Positions 24,737 to 33,927 of a stretch of DNA of 64,000 bases are shown in pieces. Position 1 is the stretch's first letter. Each line of letters opens with the position of its first letter. The DNA lies in assembly GCF_022554085.1 (NCBI RefSeq), contig NZ_JAKFYR010000008.1, positions 62,001 through 126,000 on the forward strand, in the 5' to 3' direction. Made by a program: the position numbers and the translations under genes. Below the pieces are notes generated by a model. It was not told where the DNA came from, did not search any database, and was given only the letters and a program-made list of their open reading frames with translations. Source of the stretch: Rhodococcus sp. CH91 (GTDB taxonomy: Bacteria; Actinomycetota; Actinomycetes; Mycobacteriales; Mycobacteriaceae).

Positions 24737-25593
24737 CCCGCCACCCTCACAGTGGTCGTCGTGCCCCAGATCGCGAGGCTGAGGAAGAAGTCGAGGATCG
24801 CGATGGTCACGATCGCGGTGCGCACCGCACGCCCCACGGCCACGCCGACGCCGGCGGGACCGCCGCTGGCATGGAAGCCGTAATAGCAGTGGATGAGGAT
24901 GACGACGAACGCGAAGACCAGGACTTTCCCGAACGAATAGAGCACATCTTCGGGTGGTAGGAACAGATAGAAGTAGTGATCGTACGAGCCGCTCGACTGA
25001 CCGTTGAACAACGTGCTGATCGTGCGCGTCGCAAGATAGGCCGCGAGGAGCCCGATGATGTAGAGCGGGATCACCGCGACGAAGCCGGCGATCATCCGCG
25101 AGGTGACGAGGAAGGGCAGCGACGGCACGGCCATCACTTCGAGGGCGTCGATCTCCTCGCTGATCCTCATCGCGCCGAGCTGCGCCGTGAATCCGCAGCC
25201 CACGGTCGCCGACAACGCGAGTGCCGCGACGATGGGCGCGAGCTCACGAGTATTGACGTAGGCCGACAGGAAGCCGGTGAGCACCGACGAACCGAGCTGT
25301 TCGAGCGCCGCGTATCCCTGCAGGCCCACGACGACGCCGGTGAAGCCGGACATCATCGCGATGACGCCGATCGTGCCACCGATCACCGCGAGGGCACCGC
25401 TGCCGAAGGTGACCTCGGCGAGCAACCGCAGAACTTCCTTGCGGTAGTGGGTGAGGGTTCTCGGTGTCCACGCCACGGCCCGTGCGTAGAAGGACATCTG
25501 GTCCCCCGCACGGTCGAGCACGTTCAGCGGTGCGCGCATCGCTCGGCGACCCCGGAGAAGAACGAGATCTCCGCGGCCCTTGGAGACTGTCAT
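24733..25593 (-). CDS. yrbEB: MlaE/YrbE-family permease B
   Basis: A 286-residue inner-membrane permease of the MlaE family. After an N-terminal interface helix come about five membrane spans. It has the family motif AQLGAMRISEEIDALEVMAVPS around residues 138-158 (the coupling helix EExDAL that contacts the ATPase) and ELAPIVAALALSATVGCGFTA. It heterodimerises with YrbEA and is powered by Mkl. It starts at ATG 25593, 4 bp after yrbEA. Confidence 0.93.
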   Translation of the reverse strand: MTVSKGRGDLVLLRGRRAMRAPLNVLDRAGDQMSFYARAVAWTPRTLTHYRKEVLRLLAEVTFGSGALAVIGGTIGVIAMMSGFTGVVVGLQGYAALEQLGSSVLTGFLSAYVNTRELAPIVAALALSATVGCGFTAQLGAMRISEEIDALEVMAVPSLPFLVTSRMIAGFVAVIPLYIIGLLAAYLATRTISTLFNGQSSGSYDHYFYLFLPPEDVLYSFGKVLVFAFVVILIHCYYGFHASGGPAGVGVAVGRAVRTAIVTIAILDFFLSLAIWGTTTTVRVAG

Positions 25594-25597
25594 CTGG

Positions 25598-26389
25598 TCA
25601 GGATCCCTTCGCAGGAACGATCTGCAGGTACACCATCGTCAAGATCAGGTTGGCGAAGAAGAGCAACAGGAAGGTGATGACCACGGTCTGGTTCACGGCC
25701 TCCCCCACCCCCTTCGGCCCGGCGCCCGGGTGCAGTCCCTTGTAGGACGCCACGACCCCGGCGATGAGCCCGAAGATCGCCGCCTTGAGTTCGGCCACGT
25801 ACAGATCGGGTAGCTGGGCGAGCGCCGAGAACGACGCGAGATAGGCACCGGGAGTACCACCCTGCAGGACCACGTTGAAGAAATAACCGCCGGCGATACC
25901 GATGACGGACACGAGGCCGTTCAACAGGAGAGCGACGAGCACCATGGCGAGCACACGCGGGACGACGAGGCGCTGGACGGGGTTGATCCCGAGCACCTCC
26001 ATCGCGTCGATCTCCTCGCGGATGGTCCGTGATCCCAGATCCGCGGTGACCGCCGACCCTGCGGCACCGGCGATCAGCAGGGCAGTCACGATCGGACTGC
26101 CCTGCTGGATGACTGCGAGCACGCTCGCGGCGCCCGTGAACGACTCGGCGCCGAGCTGCTTGATCAACGAGCCGGTCTGCAGCGACACGACCGCCCCGAA
26201 CGGAATCGCGACCAGCGCGGTCGGGAGGATCGTGACACTGGCGATGAACCAGGCCTGTTCGATGAACTCCCGGAACTGGAACGGCCGCCGGAAGGTGTTC
26301 CGCACGACGTCGACGAACAATTCGACGATGTTGCCGGCTTGTGTGAGTGCGCCGTGAACCGGTCGCACGAGCGAGCTGCCCGCCCCCAT
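25598..26389 (-). CDS. yrbEA: MlaE/YrbE-family permease A
   Basis: A 263-residue MlaE-family permease with an amphipathic N-terminal helix (FRRPFQFREFIEQAWFI), five or so membrane spans and the coupling motif LGSRTIREEIDAMEVLGINP near residues 117-136. It is the first permease of the operon, 32 bp after the ATPase gene mkl. The pair YrbEA/YrbEB forms the membrane base of the Mce lipid importer. Confidence 0.93.
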   Translation of the reverse strand: MGAGSSLVRPVHGALTQAGNIVELFVDVVRNTFRRPFQFREFIEQAWFIASVTILPTALVAIPFGAVVSLQTGSLIKQLGAESFTGAASVLAVIQQGSPIVTALLIAGAAGSAVTADLGSRTIREEIDAMEVLGINPVQRLVVPRVLAMVLVALLLNGLVSVIGIAGGYFFNVVLQGGTPGAYLASFSALAQLPDLYVAELKAAIFGLIAGVVASYKGLHPGAGPKGVGEAVNQTVVITFLLLFFANLILTMVYLQIVPAKGS

Positions 26390-26421
26390 CTACTCTCCTA
26401 CTTCTCCAGCCTTCGGCTGTA

Positions 26422-27501
26422 CTACTTCCGAACCTGCGGCTGGTCGAAACCTTCGCCGGAGTAGACGGGAATGACCTGGGTGTCGTCCTCGGCGTAGCCC
26501 CGGGGGGTGTCGTGGCGCCCGCCGTGGTCGTCCAGCGATTCGAGGATCGCGCTCTGCGCGGCCGGCGGCAGAGTGTGCAGGATCGACCGCACCCGCTCCT
26601 GACGACGCCGCACCGCCTGACGCTCCGGCATCCCCGGGGTGGCCTGCATCTGCGGCACGATGCCCTCGACGTCGTCCACCCCACCGGCATGATGACCGGC
26701 CTCCACGAGCGCCTGCTCGTGCGCCATCGTCGCCTCGTCCTTCTCCTCCGACATCCCGATCGGACCGATCATCGTGCCGTTGAGGAACTGCTTGACCACC
26801 GGCTCGTCCGAGGTCAGCAGGACTTCACGCGGACCGAACATCACCAACTGCCGACGGAACAACATGCCGATGTTGTCCGGCACCGTCCGCGCCAGATTGA
26901 TGTTGTGCGAGACGATCAGAATCGTCGCATCGATCTCCGCGTTGATGTCGATCAACGTCTGCGAGATGTACGTCGTCCGCACCGGATCCAGACCCGAATC
27001 CGGCTCGTCGACCAGAATGATCTCCGGATCGAGCACCAGCGCCCGGGCCAGACCGGCACGCTTGCGCATACCACCGGAGATCTCACCGGGCAGCTTGTCC
27101 TCCGCGCCGAGCAGACCGACGAGCTCGAGCTTGCTCATCACGATCTGCCGGATCTCCGACTCGGACTTCTTCGTGTGCTCACGCAGCGGGAAGGCCACAT
27201 TGTCGTACAGATTCATCGAGCCGAACAGCGCACCGTCCTGGAACAGCACCCCGAACAGCTTGCGGATCTCGTAGAGCTCCTTGCTCGAGCACTGCAGGAT
27301 ATCCGTGCCGTCGATGACGATCGATCCCTGCTCCGGACGCAACAGACCGATCAGCGACTTGAGGAAGACCGACTTACCCGTACCCGACGGGCCGAGCAGA
27401 GCACTGACCTCACCCGCCGGCAGGGTCAATGTCACGTCCTGCCAGATGCGCTGCGAGCCGAAGGACTTGGTCAGCCCCTCGACGGAAACCTCGACTCCCA
27501 C
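26422..27501 (-). CDS. mkl: Mce ATPase (MceG/Mkl)
   Basis: A 359-residue ABC ATPase. Walker A is GPSGTGKS (37-44), the signature is GEISGGMRKRAGLARAL and Walker B is IILVDEPDSGLD. The GGMRKR variant is typical of MlaF/MceG. A C-terminal extension of about 110 residues (from GPIGMSEEKDEA) is the MceG-specific tail that stabilises the permease contact. In M. tuberculosis the shared MceG lies alone at this locus between rplL and rpoB; here it heads a full mce operon. It starts with GTG 27501 after GGAGG. Confidence 0.95.
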   Translation of the reverse strand: MGVEVSVEGLTKSFGSQRIWQDVTLTLPAGEVSALLGPSGTGKSVFLKSLIGLLRPEQGSIVIDGTDILQCSSKELYEIRKLFGVLFQDGALFGSMNLYDNVAFPLREHTKKSESEIRQIVMSKLELVGLLGAEDKLPGEISGGMRKRAGLARALVLDPEIILVDEPDSGLDPVRTTYISQTLIDINAEIDATILIVSHNINLARTVPDNIGMLFRRQLVMFGPREVLLTSDEPVVKQFLNGTMIGPIGMSEEKDEATMAHEQALVEAGHHAGGVDDVEGIVPQMQATPGMPERQAVRRRQERVRSILHTLPPAAQSAILESLDDHGGRHDTPRGYAEDDTQVIPVYSGEGFDQPQVRK

Positions 27502-27549
27502 GATTACCTCCGCTGTCCGATACCGCCGCCCGCTGTGGGTTGGGCCACT

Positions 27550-27564
27550 CTATCGCATCGATAG
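27550..27564. promoter_or_regulatory. Inverted repeat CTATCG-CAT-CGATAG upstream of mkl
   Basis: Perfect 6-bp arms around 3 bp, 49 bp upstream of the mkl start and downstream of the likely -10. A dimeric repressor of the TetR or GntR type bound here could block the mce operon. No regulator gene is adjacent. Confidence 0.45.
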
Positions 27565-27580
27565 TGGTACCTGTGACAGC

Positions 27581-27600
27581 TGATCCTACTCAGGAGTAAG
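27581..27600 (-). promoter_or_regulatory. Probable mkl promoter element with TACTC/GAGTA dyad
   Basis: TACTC and GAGTA (27587-27591 and 27594-27598) form a perfect dyad. On the minus strand this overlaps a possible -10, TAGGAT. Fourteen of 19 positions match the rpoB promoter element at 15745-15763. The -35 is weak, so this may be an activated promoter. Confidence 0.4.
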
Positions 27601-27714
27601 GACGCCCAACAAGGGGGTCCGCATATCTCGACTTATACCGTGACCTGCGTGAACATCACAGGAAAGTCACTTCACGCAATTTCGGGCATATCGCGCAGGG
27701 CACCTTTCGAAGAT

Positions 27715-27759
27715 ATACAAAAGGGCCGTTTCCGCGAATTGGTTTCGCGAAAACGGCCC
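27715..27759 (-). terminator. rplJL terminator
   Basis: A 15-bp stem (GGGCCGTTTTCGCGA on the minus strand, one G-U pair) with a 7-nt loop, followed by TTTTGTAT. It lies 56 bp downstream of the rplL stop. It is a classical intrinsic terminator separating the ribosomal operon from mkl. Confidence 0.88.
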
Positions 27760-27814
27760 CTGTGCCGAACTGTCCCGGAGAGCGCGAACGCCCGTCCGGA
27801 AAGGTCGCAGCGTC

Positions 27815-28201
27815 TTACTTGACGGTGACCTTGGCGCCGGCCTCTTCGAGCTTGGCCTTGGCAGCGTCGGCAGCGTCCTTGGCGACCTTCTCGAGGATCG
27901 GCTTCGGAGCACCCTCGACGAGGTCCTTGGCTTCCTTCAGGCCCAGGCCGGAGACGATCTCGCGAACGACCTTGATGACCTGGATCTTCTTCTCGCCGGC
28001 ACCCTCGAGGATGACGTCGAACTCGTCCTGCTCCTCAGCAGCCTCGGCAGCGGCAGCCGGGGCGCCGGCAGCGGCGACGGCGACCGGAGCAGCAGCGGTG
28101 ACCTCGAAGGTCTCCTCGAATGCCTTCACGAACTCCGAGAGCTCGAGCAGGGTCAGTTCCTTGAACGCGTCGAGCAGCTCTTCGGTGGTGAGCTTCGCCA
28201 T
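27815..28201 (-). CDS. rplL: Ribosomal protein L7/L12
   Basis: A 128-residue stalk protein. An N-terminal dimerisation helix region ([21 protein letters not shown]), an Ala/Val-rich hinge (about residues 36-55) and the conserved C-terminal domain ([20 protein letters not shown] to the end KVTVK) are all present. It binds RplJ and recruits translation factors to the ribosome. It starts at ATG 28201 after GGAAGGA. It follows rplJ after 123 bp that contain a 16-bp duplication, and is followed by a strong terminator. Confidence 0.98.
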   Translation of the reverse strand: MAKLTTEELLDAFKELTLLELSEFVKAFEETFEVTAAAPVAVAAAGAPAAAAEAAEEQDEFDVILEGAGEKKIQVIKVVREIVSGLGLKEAKDLVEGAPKPILEKVAKDAADAAKAKLEEAGAKVTVK

Positions 28202-28287
28202 GGTGGCGGTCCTTCCTGATAAGTCCCATGTCGCTGATCCGCGACCGGATGGGATGGTGCATGCCGGGGCACGCGTGGATGTATCTT

Positions 28288-28319
28288 TCGCAGTGATGCG
28301 GATTCGCAGTGATGCGGAT
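28288..28319. repeat. Perfect 16-bp tandem duplication in rplJ-rplL spacer
   Basis: TCGCAGTGATGCGGAT occurs twice head-to-tail, starting 5 bp after the rplJ stop. It lengthens the spacer between two genes whose protein ratio matters (one RplJ to several RplL). Function is unknown and it may be a replication-slippage product. Confidence 0.8.
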
Positions 28320-28324
28320 CAGCG

Positions 28325-28852
28325 TCAGGCGGCTTCTTCGCCCGCCTTCTTCTCCTGCAGAGCGGCCGCGAGACGGGCCACCTGCGAAGCGGGGGCGTTG
28401 AACAGGCCTGCGGCCTTTGCCAAGTTGCCCTTCATCGCGCCGGCGAGCTTGGCCAACAGCACCTCGCGGGACTCGAGGTCCGCGATCTGGTTGACCTGAT
28501 CCACGGACAGCGCAGCGCCGTCCATGTAGCCGCCCTTGATGACGAGTGCCTTGTTGTCCTTCGCGAAGTTCTTCAGAGCCTTCGCAGCGTCCACCGGCTC
28601 GCCCTTGACGAACGCGATGGCGGTCGGACCGACGAACAGATCGTCGAGACCCTCGACGCCCGCCTCAGCGGCGGCACGCTTGACCAGGGTGTTCTTGGCG
28701 ACGGAGTAGGTGGCACCCTCTCCGAGAGCGCGACGCAGCTCGGTCAGACGTCCCACCGACAGACCACGGTATTCCGTGATCACGGCGGCCGTGGAGGTCT
28801 TGAACTGCTCGGTGATCTCCGACACTGCGGAAACCTTCTCGGGCTTTGCCAT
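28325..28852 (-). CDS. rplJ: Ribosomal protein L10
   Basis: A 175-residue stalk base protein with the N-terminal L10 domain ([21 protein letters not shown] and [14 protein letters not shown]) and a C-terminal helix region that docks L7/L12 dimers. It starts at ATG 28852 with GAGGAGG 8 nt upstream; the longer frame lies in the leader. It binds 23S rRNA and is expected to bind its own mRNA leader to repress translation. It is co-transcribed with rplL. Confidence 0.98.
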   Translation of the reverse strand: MAKPEKVSAVSEITEQFKTSTAAVITEYRGLSVGRLTELRRALGEGATYSVAKNTLVKRAAAEAGVEGLDDLFVGPTAIAFVKGEPVDAAKALKNFAKDNKALVIKGGYMDGAALSVDQVNQIADLESREVLLAKLAGAMKGNLAKAAGLFNAPASQVARLAAALQEKKAGEEAA

Positions 28853-29160
28853 ACTTCGCCTCCTCTCAGTAACAGTCGTTTTCCCGGTGTCCCGACTGGG
28901 ACGCCCCACCGGAGGACCGCGTGGACCGGAAACGACGAACGCCCCGGCGCAGGGCACACGGGGCGTACAGGAGGAGGAACCTCGATCTCGCGCTGGGCGC
29001 GATCGCAGTTCGCATCATTCCTGACCTCGTCCTCCTGCGTGGGCCGCCGGACAACTCCGGACCTTCAACCGATCCGCATGCGAATCGGTGACCAACGGTC
29101 TTGGGTAGAACATGATCGGGGTGAAGATCGGCACACGCCGAACTACCCGACCACTGTAGC
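28853..29160 (-). promoter_or_regulatory. rplJ 5' leader, probable L10 autoregulatory element
   Basis: About 300 nt without a gene between the rplA terminator and rplJ. It is rich in local inverted repeats, for example GCGATCGCGC/GCGCGAGATCG and GCGCCGGGGCG. A long structured leader upstream of rplJL is characteristic of L10 autoregulation (Rfam L10_leader). I infer the function from position and structure and have not folded it by computation. Confidence 0.5.
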
Positions 29161-29180
29161 GGATGGAACTGCACGGATGC

Positions 29181-29216
29181 AAAACGGCCGGCACAGCGAT
29201 GCTGTGCCGGCCGTTT
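29181..29216 (-). terminator. rplKA terminator
   Basis: A perfect 16-bp stem, AAACGGCCGGCACAGC and its complement, with a GAT/ATC loop, followed on the minus strand by TTTTGC. It lies 27 bp after the rplA stop. It ends the nusG-rplK-rplA transcript. Confidence 0.92.
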
Positions 29217-29243
29217 CGTGGTCCGATCGCGCGGAGTGGAGAA

Positions 29244-29957
29244 CTACTCGGCGGTCTCGAGAAGGTTACGCGTGCGCTGCGGGTCCACCGGGATGCCCGG
29301 GCCGGTGGTCGTAGCGATCGTGATCTTCTTGATGTAACGACCCTTCGCGCTGGACGGCTTGGCGCGGAGCACCTCGTCCAGAGCAGCGGCGTAGTTCTCG
29401 ACCAGCTTGGTCTCGTCGAACGAGGCCTTGCCGATCACGAAGTGCAGGTTGGCGTTCTTGTCGACACGGAAGCTGATCTTGCCGCCCTTGATGTCGGTGA
29501 CAGCCTTCGCGACGTCCGGGGTGACCGTGCCCGTCTTCGGGTTCGGCATGAGACCGCGGGGACCGAGGACGCGGGCGATGCGGCCGACCTTCGCCATCTG
29601 GTCGGGGGTCGCGATCGCGGCGTCGAAGTCCAGCCAGCCGCCCTGGATACGCTCGATGAGGTCCTCGGCACCGACCACGTCGGCGCCTGCAGCCTCGGCC
29701 TCGGCAGCCTTCTCGCCCACCGCGAAGACGATGACGCGAGCGGTCTTGCCCGTGCCGTGCGGCAGGTTGACCGTGCCGCGCACCATCTGGTCCGCCTTAC
29801 GGGGATCCACACCGAGTCGCATGGCGACCTCGACGGTGGCGTCGTAGTTCTTCGAGGTGGTCTCCTTCGCGAGCTTCGCAGCTGCGAGGGGGCTGTACAG
29901 GGAATCCGAGTCGATCTTCTCGGCCGCGGCGAGGTATGCCTTGCTGCGCTTTGCCAT
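29244..29957 (-). CDS. rplA: Ribosomal protein L1
   Basis: A 237-residue L1 protein. Conserved sequences include [21 protein letters not shown], the [22 protein letters not shown] region and [16 protein letters not shown] (about residues 127-142), a hallmark of the second domain. It binds the L1 stalk of 23S rRNA and moves deacylated tRNA; in many bacteria it also represses its own operon. It starts at ATG 29957 with a GGAAAG site and follows rplK after 125 bp. Confidence 0.98.
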   Translation of the reverse strand: MAKRSKAYLAAAEKIDSDSLYSPLAAAKLAKETTSKNYDATVEVAMRLGVDPRKADQMVRGTVNLPHGTGKTARVIVFAVGEKAAEAEAAGADVVGAEDLIERIQGGWLDFDAAIATPDQMAKVGRIARVLGPRGLMPNPKTGTVTPDVAKAVTDIKGGKISFRVDKNANLHFVIGKASFDETKLVENYAAALDEVLRAKPSSAKGRYIKKITIATTTGPGIPVDPQRTRNLLETAE

Positions 29958-30082
29958 GTTCTTTCCTAACTTCTCACCGTGAGGTGAATGGTTCGGGCGT
30001 GGTAGCGGGCCTGGCCGGCCCTCCCACGAGTGCTACTGCAGTACTGCAGGGCGGGGTTCGATTCCCGCACCCGTGCGAGGGC

Positions 30083-30517
30083 TCAGCCCTCGACCGTGAT
30101 GCCCATCGACCGAGCGGTGCCGGCGATGATCTTCGCGGCAGCCTCGATGTCGTTGGCGTTCAGGTCTTCCTGCTTGGTCTTGGCGATCTCGCGCACCTGA
30201 TCCATGGTCACCTTCGCGACCTTGGTCTTGTGCGGCTCACCGGAGCCCTTCTGCACGCCCGCTGCCTTGAGCAGCAGCTTCGCGGCCGGCGGCGTCTTCA
30301 GCTTGAAGTCGAACGAACGGTCCTCGTAGACCGTGATCTCGACCGGCACGACGTTGCCACGCTGCGACTCGGTCGCGGCGTTGTAGGCCTTGCAGAACTC
30401 CATGATGTTGACGCCGTGCTGACCCAGCGCGGGGCCGACCGGCGGAGCCGGGTTGGCCTGGCCGGCCTGGATCTGGAGCTTGATGAGCCCGGCGATCTTC
30501 TTCTTCTTGGGGGGCAT
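30083..30517 (-). CDS. rplK: Ribosomal protein L11
   Basis: A 144-residue L11 protein. It opens [20 protein letters not shown] and contains [21 protein letters not shown], the proline-rich N-terminal domain switch targeted by thiopeptides, then the rRNA-binding C-terminal domain. It forms the GTPase-associated centre with 23S rRNA and is needed for RelA activation in general. It starts at ATG 30517 with AGGAAT upstream and lies between nusG and rplA. Confidence 0.98.
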
Positions 30518-30612
30518 CTCTATTCCTAGTTTCTTGCTCGGTGTGGTTCTTGCGTATTGCTACTGCAAGCTTGTGCGCGCCGGATGCCGGCGCCGTCGGG
30601 TCCGCGGGACCG

Positions 30613-31470
<858 letters not shown>

Positions 31471-31499
31471 TCACATTTTTCGTCTCGCGCGGACAGGCG

Positions 31500-31925
31500 C
31501 TAACCGAACAACCAGCTGACGCCCTGCACGAACGCCAGATCCAATCCGAAGATGAACGCCGTCATGACGATCACGAACGCAAGGACCACGAGCGTGTAGG
31601 TGGTCAGCTGCTTGCGATTCGGCCAGATCACCTTGCGGAGCTCGGCGACGACCTCACGGAAGAAGCGCGCGAGACGCTTGAAGATGTTCTCCGACTTCGC
31701 GGCGGGACGATCGCTCACGGCTGTTGCCGCGCGGGACGTCTTCGTCACGGACACCGCGCTCGCGGCTGTGTCGGGAGAACCGGCCGCGCCGCGACGTGCA
31801 GCGCGCTTACCGGTGGGCCGAGCGGCCGCGGAGGAACCGTCGGGGGTCGCGCCGGTGGCCGTTTCGGCGTCGCCGGGAGTGTTCCCTGCGGTGCCGCTGT
31901 GGCGCTGACCGCGCTCCTCGCTCAC
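31500..31925 (-). CDS. secE: Preprotein translocase subunit SecE
   Basis: A 141-residue protein with a long disordered Ala/Thr/Ser-rich N-terminus and a C-terminal SecE domain (FKRLARFFREVVAELRKVIW, then one transmembrane helix LVVLAFVIVMTAFIFGLDLA). SecE clamps SecY in the membrane. I start it at GTG 31925, which has AGAGG 6-8 nt upstream; the open frame further upstream crosses tRNA-Trp and cannot be coding. It lies between tRNA-Trp and nusG as in other actinobacteria. Confidence 0.95.
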   Translation of the reverse strand: MSEERGQRHSGTAGNTPGDAETATGATPDGSSAAARPTGKRAARRGAAGSPDTAASAVSVTKTSRAATAVSDRPAAKSENIFKRLARFFREVVAELRKVIWPNRKQLTTYTLVVLAFVIVMTAFIFGLDLAFVQGVSWLFG

Positions 31926-31958
31926 ATCGTTCCTCTCGGTCGCTGGCAGTCCGGGGGC

Positions 31959-32030
<72 letters not shown>

Positions 32031-32212
32031 CTGGTCGGACATCGACACTCCTCGTACGAGACGAGTGTCCGGAACCGACCCATCTGCGACCACATGACAC
32101 GCGCGCTACCCCGTCGGGCCGTGAAGGCCTACGAAGAGCAGCGCGCTGCTATGCGATCCCAGAAGCCTAAGTGTACTGCATTGCCCCGGGACAAACCCAA
32201 TCCGCTCGGCCG

Positions 32213-32638
32213 TCAGGCCAAACGGACCGTTGCCGTGGCACGCCCGAAGATCTTCCGACCGTCGGACTTCGCCACGATAGCGACCACTGCTGTCTTGCTC
32301 TCCTCGTCCACCGACTTGACCTTGCCGGTGAACTCGATCGCGGCGGCCTTGTCGGCCTCCACATATACCGGACTGGTGAAACGGACGTTGTATTCCGTCA
32401 CCGCTCCGGGGTCTCCCAGCCACTCCGTCACGAAGCCGGCCGCGATGCCCATCGAGAGCATGCCGTGCCCGACCACATCACGCAAGCCGGCCAGCTCGGC
32501 GACCTTGTCGCTCCAGTGGATCGGGTTGGGATCCCCCGACACACCCGCGTAGTTGACCAGATTTCCGCGTGTGAGTGTCACCACCTTGGGCGGGAGCTCG
32601 TCCCCCACCGCGATGTCCGCGAAACTACGGAGTGTCAC
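32213..32638 (-). CDS. hadB: (3R)-hydroxyacyl-ACP dehydratase subunit HadB
   Basis: A 141-residue hotdog protein of the R-hydratase type. The hydratase-2 motif YAGVSGDPNPIHWSDKVAEL places the catalytic Asp36 and His41 exactly as in mycobacterial HadB. It pairs with HadA to dehydrate 3-hydroxyacyl-AcpM in the FAS-II cycle that elongates meromycolate chains. It overlaps hadA by 14 bp, so it is translationally coupled. In mycobacteria hadC follows hadB; here the next gene downstream is tRNA-Trp, and no hadC is adjacent. Confidence 0.95.
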   Translation of the reverse strand: MTLRSFADIAVGDELPPKVVTLTRGNLVNYAGVSGDPNPIHWSDKVAELAGLRDVVGHGMLSMGIAAGFVTEWLGDPGAVTEYNVRFTSPVYVEADKAAAIEFTGKVKSVDEESKTAVVAIVAKSDGRKIFGRATATVRLA

Positions 32639-33200
32639 TGTGCATCACCACATCCTTGACCGCGTGCGCGATGTTGTCGTCGACCTCTCCACCGGATCGG
32701 GCCACGAGCGTCGTCCAGGACGTGAGGACGAGATTGTCGTGCTGGTCCGTGATGACGTTCTTGGTGGTGATGATGTCGCTGCCGGCCGCCTGACGGAAAT
32801 CGTCGAGGTAGACGTCGCAGAACAACCGGTCGCCGGCCTGGATCGGGCGGTGGTAGACCATCCGCTGATCGGTCTGCATGATCTGACTCAGGTCGTATCC
32901 GGTGACGACCTCCTCGAACAGCTTGCGCTGGGCGATCATGCCGATGATCGACACGAACGTCAGAGGAGCGATCACGCCGTCGTAGCCGAGCCCGCGGGCA
33001 GCCTCGTCGTCGTGATGCGCCGGATGAGGATCGCGTACCGCGCGGGCGTACTCGCGAATCTTCTCGCGCCCCACCTCGTAGTAGTCGTCCACCCGGTAGT
33101 GGTGGCCGACCATCGACTTGGCGTGCTCGGCGACGTCGAACGGGATCCCGGCCTGTCCGGTCGCACCCACCGATTCCTGGTTCAGAAGCACGTTCGTCAT
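32625..33200 (-). CDS. hadA: (3R)-hydroxyacyl-ACP dehydratase subunit HadA
   Basis: A 191-residue hotdog protein. It is the partner without the catalytic Asp/His pair and provides substrate binding (ESVGATGQAGIPFDVAEHAKS at the start is not itself catalytic; AHHDDEAARGLGYDGVIAPL lies in the centre). FAS-II HadAB heterodimers dehydrate long-chain intermediates of mycolic acid synthesis and are the target of thiacetazone and isoxyl in mycobacteria. It starts at ATG 33200 with GGAGG 8 nt upstream; an in-frame TTG at 33206 is less likely. It follows rpmG after 84 bp. Confidence 0.94.
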   Translation of the reverse strand: MTNVLLNQESVGATGQAGIPFDVAEHAKSMVGHHYRVDDYYEVGREKIREYARAVRDPHPAHHDDEAARGLGYDGVIAPLTFVSIIGMIAQRKLFEEVVTGYDLSQIMQTDQRMVYHRPIQAGDRLFCDVYLDDFRQAAGSDIITTKNVITDQHDNLVLTSWTTLVARSGGEVDDNIAHAVKDVVMHSDTP

Positions 33201-33284
33201 ACGCAAAACCTCCGCAACTCCGACGACGCCAAACGGCGCGGTCGGTATTGCGGAGACCTTACCCGTCGACGTCTGACCGACTGG

Positions 33285-33452
33285 CTACTTCGACTCGCGG
33301 TGCGACTGGTGCGTACCGCAGTTCGGGCAGAACTTCTTCAGCTCGAGCCGGTCGGGGTCGTTACGACGGTTCTTCTTCGTGATGTAGTTGCGGTGCTTGC
33401 ACACCTCGCAGGCCAAGGTGATCTTCGGCCGAACGTCAGTAGAGGAGGCCAC
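33285..33452 (-). CDS. rpmG: Ribosomal protein L33
   Basis: A 55-residue L33 protein, [18 protein letters not shown] at the start, with two CxxC pairs (CEVC and CPNC) that bind zinc, so this is the zinc-containing C+ form. Residues [20 protein letters not shown] are family-typical. It starts with GTG 33452, with AGAAGG 8 nt upstream. It lies between tRNA-Met and hadA, the same order as M. tuberculosis rpmG2. Confidence 0.97.
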   Translation of the reverse strand: MASSTDVRPKITLACEVCKHRNYITKKNRRNDPDRLELKKFCPNCGTHQSHRESK

Positions 33453-33513
33453 GGGATGCCTTCTTTCGCGTCAATCCGATCAGTATCGATCAGGGTGGAT
33501 CAATGAACTTTGG

Positions 33514-33586
33514 TAGCGGTGACCGGACTTGAACCGGCGACGCAACGATTATGAGTCGTTTGCTCTACCAACTGAGCTACACCGCC
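33514..33586 (-). tRNA. tRNA-Met (anticodon CAT, elongator)
   Basis: The cloverleaf on the minus strand has acceptor GGCGGTG/CACCGCT, D-arm GCTC-GAGC, anticodon stem-loop ACGACTCATAATCGT and T-arm CCGGTTCAAGTCCGG. A 3' CCA is encoded just outside (33511-33513). The anticodon arm lacks the three G-C pairs of the initiator, so it is the elongator. It is located just upstream of rpmG. Confidence 0.95.
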
Positions 33587-33629
33587 TCGGTGCCGAGTGT
33601 CGCTACGATGGCGGCACCTCAATCCAGCG

Positions 33630-33702
33630 AGCCCCCTGACGGAATCGAACCGTCGACCTTTTCCTTACCATGGAAACGCTCTGCCGACTGAGCTAAGGGG
33701 GC
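33630..33702 (-). tRNA. tRNA-Thr (anticodon GGT)
   Basis: A 73-nt cloverleaf on the minus strand: acceptor GCCCCCT/AGGGGGC, D-arm GCTCAGTCGGCAGAGC, anticodon stem TTTCC/GGAAA around ATGGTAA (anticodon GGT) and T-arm GACGGTTCGATTCCGTC. The CCA end is not encoded. It is 43 bp upstream of tRNA-Met. Confidence 0.95.
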
Positions 33703-33890
33703 GCGGCCACCGGAGCATCTCTGCTCGCTGCGGCCTCCAAAAGATTACACACACTCCGTCGGAGTGCAAAATCCCCTGGTAGAGGCGCATAAACCTCATG
33801 CCGTCCACGACCGGACGCGCACCCCACCCGGACACATCCGCGCGCGATGCAACGTCCTGCATCCCGCACCCGGAACGACCCGGATATGCA

Positions 33891-33924
33891 GAACGGCCCC
33901 GGTTCCGAAGAACCGGGGCCGTTC
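33891..33924 (-). terminator. Hairpin downstream of tRNA-Tyr
   Basis: A perfect 14-bp stem (GAACGGCCCCGGTT and its complement) with a 6-nt loop, beginning 4 nt after the 3' end of tRNA-Tyr. No strong T-run follows, as often in high-GC genomes. It would separate tRNA-Tyr from the downstream tRNA-Thr unit. Confidence 0.8.
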
Positions 33925-33927
33925 CGG

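Larger units (their letters stand above)
27502..27714 (-). other. mkl/mce operon upstream region
   Basis: No gene is visible between mkl and the rplL terminator. The region must hold the mce operon promoter on the minus strand. It carries two symmetric elements annotated separately and a run TACTCCTGAGTAGGAT, which resembles the rpoB promoter. Confidence 0.5.
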
